Shown: positions 6,551 through 8,102 of the stretch, piece after piece
Numbering within the stretch: position 1 is the first letter of the stretch
How the letters are laid out: each line of letters begins with the position of its first letter
Assembly: GCA_021443045.1 (NCBI GenBank)
Contig: JABUUT010000063.1
Coordinates: 1-8,102, forward strand
Length of the DNA: 8,102 nt
Direction: 5' to 3'
From: Fibrobacteraceae bacterium
GTDB taxonomy: Bacteria > Fibrobacterota > Fibrobacteria > Fibrobacterales > Fibrobacteraceae
Notes under the pieces: model-generated
The model's input: only the letters and a program-made list of their open reading frames with translations
Told to the model about the DNA's origin: nothing
Databases searched by the model: none
Made by a program: the position numbers and the translations under genes

Positions 6551-7278
6551 TGATGCCAGTATTAACTTTAGACCGTATTCTTAGTTCCATTGGTTTTGGC
6601 TCTCGAAAGGAGTGTCGCTCCATTGTGCGAATGGGGCTTGTGGAGTTGAATGGGCAGGTGGTGGAAGACCCTTTTCTTGAATTTAAGGAACGGCCTGCAT
6701 TTATTACAGTGAATGGGGAAGAAGTGCCCACCATGGAAAAGCTTTATGTTATGATGGACAAACCCCTGGATGTTGAGTGTAGCCACAATCCTCGTGACCA
6801 CCAGTCGGTGTACTCCCTTTTGCCCGACCGCTTTTCGGCCATGGGTATACAGACGGTGGGTCGCCTTGATGCGGACTCCTCCGGACTTTTACTCCTATCC
6901 AACCAGGGTGACTTTATTCACAAAGTGGAAAGCCCTAAGAAAGGGTATCTAAAAAAATATCGGGTTACTCTGGCTCGTCCTTTTACCCAGGAACAATGTG
7001 AAGAATTGCTTCGTGGGGTTATGTTAAAGGGAGAGCGCCGCCAGGTGCTGGCCCGAGAAATTAAGGTGGAACCGTCAAAAAATTTGGAAGGAAAAGACGC
7101 TGTACTTGTTTCTATTGGTGAAGGGCTGTACCACCAGGTGCGACGGATGTTTGCCGCTGTTGGAAACCATGTGGAAACACTGGAACGTGTATCAATAGGC
7201 CCGGTGGTGCTAGACAACGCTCTTGGTAGAGGAGGTTGGCGCTTTTTAACCGAAGACGAAGTGAAGTTCCTTTCGTAG
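6550..7278 (+). CDS. rsuA: RsuA/RluB-family rRNA pseudouridine synthase
   Basis: A 242-residue protein that converts a specific uridine in ribosomal RNA to pseudouridine. An N-terminal S4 RNA-binding domain (about 4-45) is followed by the catalytic domain. The family signature GRLDADSSGLLLLSNQGD (104-121) contains the catalytic Asp107, and EGLYHQVRRMFAAVGNHV (191-208) closely matches the RsuA motif EGRYHQVKRMFAAVGNHV. YVMMDKPLDVECS (66-78) is the usual beta strand and Lys-Pro loop. Length and layout fit RsuA (16S rRNA position 516) best, but RluB/RluE-like specificity cannot be excluded. The reading frame stays open upstream to 6340, but that part lies inside the preceding gene and is not family-like. 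TAATG couples the start to the preceding stop; GGAG at 6544-6547 is spaced better for the adjacent ATG at 6553, so either Met may be used. Last gene of the operon. Confidence 0.9.
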   Translation: MMPVLTLDRILSSIGFGSRKECRSIVRMGLVELNGQVVEDPFLEFKERPAFITVNGEEVPTMEKLYVMMDKPLDVECSHNPRDHQSVYSLLPDRFSAMGIQTVGRLDADSSGLLLLSNQGDFIHKVESPKKGYLKKYRVTLARPFTQEQCEELLRGVMLKGERRQVLAREIKVEPSKNLEGKDAVLVSIGEGLYHQVRRMFAAVGNHVETLERVSIGPVVLDNALGRGGWRFLTEDEVKFLS

Positions 7279-7311
7279 ACCATGTGGCGGGAGCACTATG
7301 GTGCCCTGTAT

Positions 7312-7707
7312 TTACTCCTCGTCGGAGTTTAACTGTTCTGCAATAGAAGGGGCTATTAAAGAGGGAATGGATGAGCTTTCTTCATGGCCTTCGGGGGTTT
7401 CTGCCATGATGAGCATTTCTTCCAAAGCGTTGATTTTGTCTTTAATGTCGTTGCTGAACTTGAAGGTAGGTACCAAGCGCTCTTCGATGAGAACGGTTTC
7501 GCCGGTTCTTGGGTTGCGGGCCGGGCGGGCCTTGCGGGGCTTGCAGGCAAAAGTGCCAAAACCGCGGATCTCGATGGTGTTGCCATCTACCAGCTTTTCG
7601 CTGACTAAATCAAGGAACTGCTCGATGACCGTTTTAATGTCACCACGCACAAATCCAGTGGACTTGGCGATTTCTTGTATGAGGTATTGTTTAGTTATAT
7701 TTTGCAC
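7312..7707 (-). CDS. HU/IHF-family DNA-binding protein with acidic C-terminal tail
   Basis: A 131-residue nucleoid-type protein. Residues 1-92 are a clear HU/IHF domain: N-terminal helices with LIQEIAKSTG (9-18), the strand region TIEIRGFGTFACKPRKARPARNP (44-66), whose Pro66 in RNPRTGE intercalates into bent DNA in this family, and the returning strand VPTFKFS (79-85). Such proteins act as dimers that bend DNA and compact the nucleoid. About 39 residues follow the normal end; they hold ten acidic residues and no Lys or Arg, which is unusual. The start is the GTG at 7707. The frame is open upstream to 8031, but that part overlaps the divergent dusB-like gene and is not HU-like. No Shine-Dalgarno precedes the GTG. 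TATATT on the minus strand (7719-7714) lies six bases before it, so a leaderless transcript is possible, though no good -35 box is visible. Confidence 0.88.
   Translation of the reverse strand: MQNITKQYLIQEIAKSTGFVRGDIKTVIEQFLDLVSEKLVDGNTIEIRGFGTFACKPRKARPARNPRTGETVLIEERLVPTFKFSNDIKDKINALEEMLIMAETPEGHEESSSIPSLIAPSIAEQLNSDEE
7314..7328. terminator. Weak hairpin at the convergent gene ends
   Basis: Perfect 5-bp arms ACTCC (7314-7318) and GGAGT (7324-7328) enclose a 5-nt loop and are followed on the plus strand by TTTAACTG. The hairpin overlaps the stop codon of the minus-strand HU gene and lies 36 bases after the stop of the rsuA-like gene. It might act as a weak terminator for the plus-strand operon. 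The stem is short and the T-run poor, so termination may instead depend on Rho or on collision of the converging transcripts. Confidence 0.25.
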
Positions 7708-7753
7708 GTCATAAATATAAGTATGCAAAACAAAAAAGTGGTGGAATTTGCAA
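7700..7753. promoter_or_regulatory. TTTTGCA repeats over the HU start and promoter region
   Basis: TTTTGCA (7700-7706) and TGCAAAA (7724-7730) form a perfect inverted repeat with 7-bp arms and a 17-bp spacer that spans the HU start codon. A third related site, TTTGCAA, occurs at 7747-7753. The centres are about 24 and 23 bp apart, a little over two helical turns, which would place the sites on roughly the same face. This is suggestive of an operator for autoregulation of the HU gene or control of the divergent gene. AT-rich context makes chance similarity a real possibility. Confidence 0.35.
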
Positions 7754-7792
7754 GAATTAAATATTTTTTTCGGGTGCTTGTTGCGAACATAT

Positions 7793-7801
7793 TGTGGATA
7801 A
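7793..7801 (-). promoter_or_regulatory. Perfect DnaA box
   Basis: TGTGGATAA on the plus strand is the exact complement of the consensus DnaA box TTATCCACA. A one-mismatch relative, TATGGATAA, lies at 7824-7832, with its start 31 bp downstream and in the same orientation. Both lie between the HU gene and the dusB-like gene, next to an AT-rich stretch (about 7755-7770). It could mark DnaA-dependent regulation or be coincidental; two sites are too few to call an origin. Confidence 0.4.
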
Positions 7802-7824
7802 GTGTGAACTGAATGTTGAAAATT

Positions 7825-8102
7825 ATGGATAAATCTTTGCTGCCAAAAAAAACGTCTTTTAAACTGCGAAATTGGGAAATTTTCCCCAACACCATCTTGA
7901 GCCCCATGGACGGGGTGACGGATGCCCCATTCCGCCGTTTGTGCCGTGTTTTGTCCGGGAACCGCATGGGATTGTTGGTGTCCGAGTTTGTCCCTACCAA
8001 TGCGGACGAGGTTTTTAGCCTTACTGGCCATAAGCAGTTGAAATTCTACCCCGAAGAAAAGCCCTTTGGAATACAGATTTTCGGCTGTTACCCCGACAAG
8101 AT
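7825..8102 (+). CDS. dusB: tRNA-dihydrouridine synthase, DusB type (5' part only)
   Basis: The reading frame runs off the end of the window, leaving about 92 residues. DusB-family flavoenzymes reduce specific uridines in the D-loop of tRNA to dihydrouridine using FMN and NADPH. LSPMDGVTDAPFRRLCR (25-41) is the family's N-terminal FMN-binding signature (PMxGVTDxPFR), MGLLVSEFVPTNA (48-60) matches the GAGLxxSEM segment, and PFGIQIFGCYPD (80-91) the QIFG segment. The catalytic Cys expected in an NxGCP motif lies beyond the window. The gene starts at ATG 7825 or at the in-frame ATG 7813; neither has a Shine-Dalgarno sequence, and the shorter form better fits the family's N-terminal length. It is divergent from the HU gene. 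In many Proteobacteria dusB is next to fis; here an HU-family nucleoid gene sits next to it, in divergent orientation. Confidence 0.88.
   Translation, partial: MDKSLLPKKTSFKLRNWEIFPNTILSPMDGVTDAPFRRLCRVLSGNRMGLLVSEFVPTNADEVFSLTGHKQLKFYPEEKPFGIQIFGCYPDK

Noticed and set aside
7279..7311. Strong terminator after the rsuA-like gene
   Set aside because: The GCAC/GTGC pairing at 7292-7304 is short and has no following T-run.
7298..7714. Plus-strand 138-residue ORF
   Set aside because: It is antisense to the well-supported HU gene and has no recognisable domain.
7755..7832. Replication origin
   Set aside because: Only one perfect and one imperfect DnaA box are present, with no dnaA/dnaN/gidA-type neighbours and no clear DNA-unwinding repeat array.
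7708..8031. Extended 239-residue form of the HU protein
   Set aside because: The extra 108 residues are antisense to the dusB-like gene and its upstream region, and HU homology begins exactly at the GTG at 7707.

Overview
The window looks like a chromosomal segment of a Gram-negative (diderm) bacterium. It encodes a TolC-type outer-membrane channel, a periplasmic MlaC-type lipid carrier and an inner-membrane-anchored lytic transglycosylase. Protein style and the GH57-type gene are compatible with a Fibrobacter-like organism, but that is an impression and not proof; no taxonomic marker is present.

Layout: (1) 1-422 holds no convincing gene. It has a nested inverted repeat near the left edge, a doubtful 33-residue ORF, a small perfect inverted repeat and a near-consensus promoter (TTGAGA, 17 bp, TATAAT) that ends two bases before the first gene. 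(2) 423-7278 is one tightly packed plus-strand block of seven genes that overlap or lie 13 bp or less apart, so almost certainly an operon. In order: a GH57 4-alpha-glucanotransferase-like protein whose catalytic residues appear lost; a STAS-like protein with one membrane helix and a coiled coil; a membrane-anchored lytic transglycosylase; a TolC-family protein; an MlaC-family protein; a DUF2953-like membrane protein with a charged repeat linker; and an RsuA-type rRNA pseudouridine synthase. (3) 7279-7311 is a short gap between convergent genes with only a weak hairpin at its edge. (4) 7312-7707, minus strand, encodes an HU/IHF-family DNA-binding protein with a GTG start and an unusual acidic C-terminal tail. 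(5) 7708-7824 is an AT-rich divergent intergenic region with TTTTGCA-type repeats and a perfect DnaA box. (6) From about 7825 to the window end is the 5' part of a DusB-type tRNA-dihydrouridine synthase gene, cut by the window edge.

How it may fit together: the middle genes form a cell-envelope set (peptidoglycan cleavage, outer-membrane channel, phospholipid carrier, membrane protein of unknown role). The first two genes give a cytosolic glucan-enzyme-like protein and a cytosolic STAS-like domain connected through the membrane to a periplasmic coiled coil, immediately followed by the transglycosylase. The most interesting idea is that a catalytically dead GH57 protein acts as a sensor or scaffold in an envelope module. 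This is inference from gene order and missing residues only. The flanking RNA-modification genes (rsuA-like, dusB-like) and the HU gene look like ordinary housekeeping functions.
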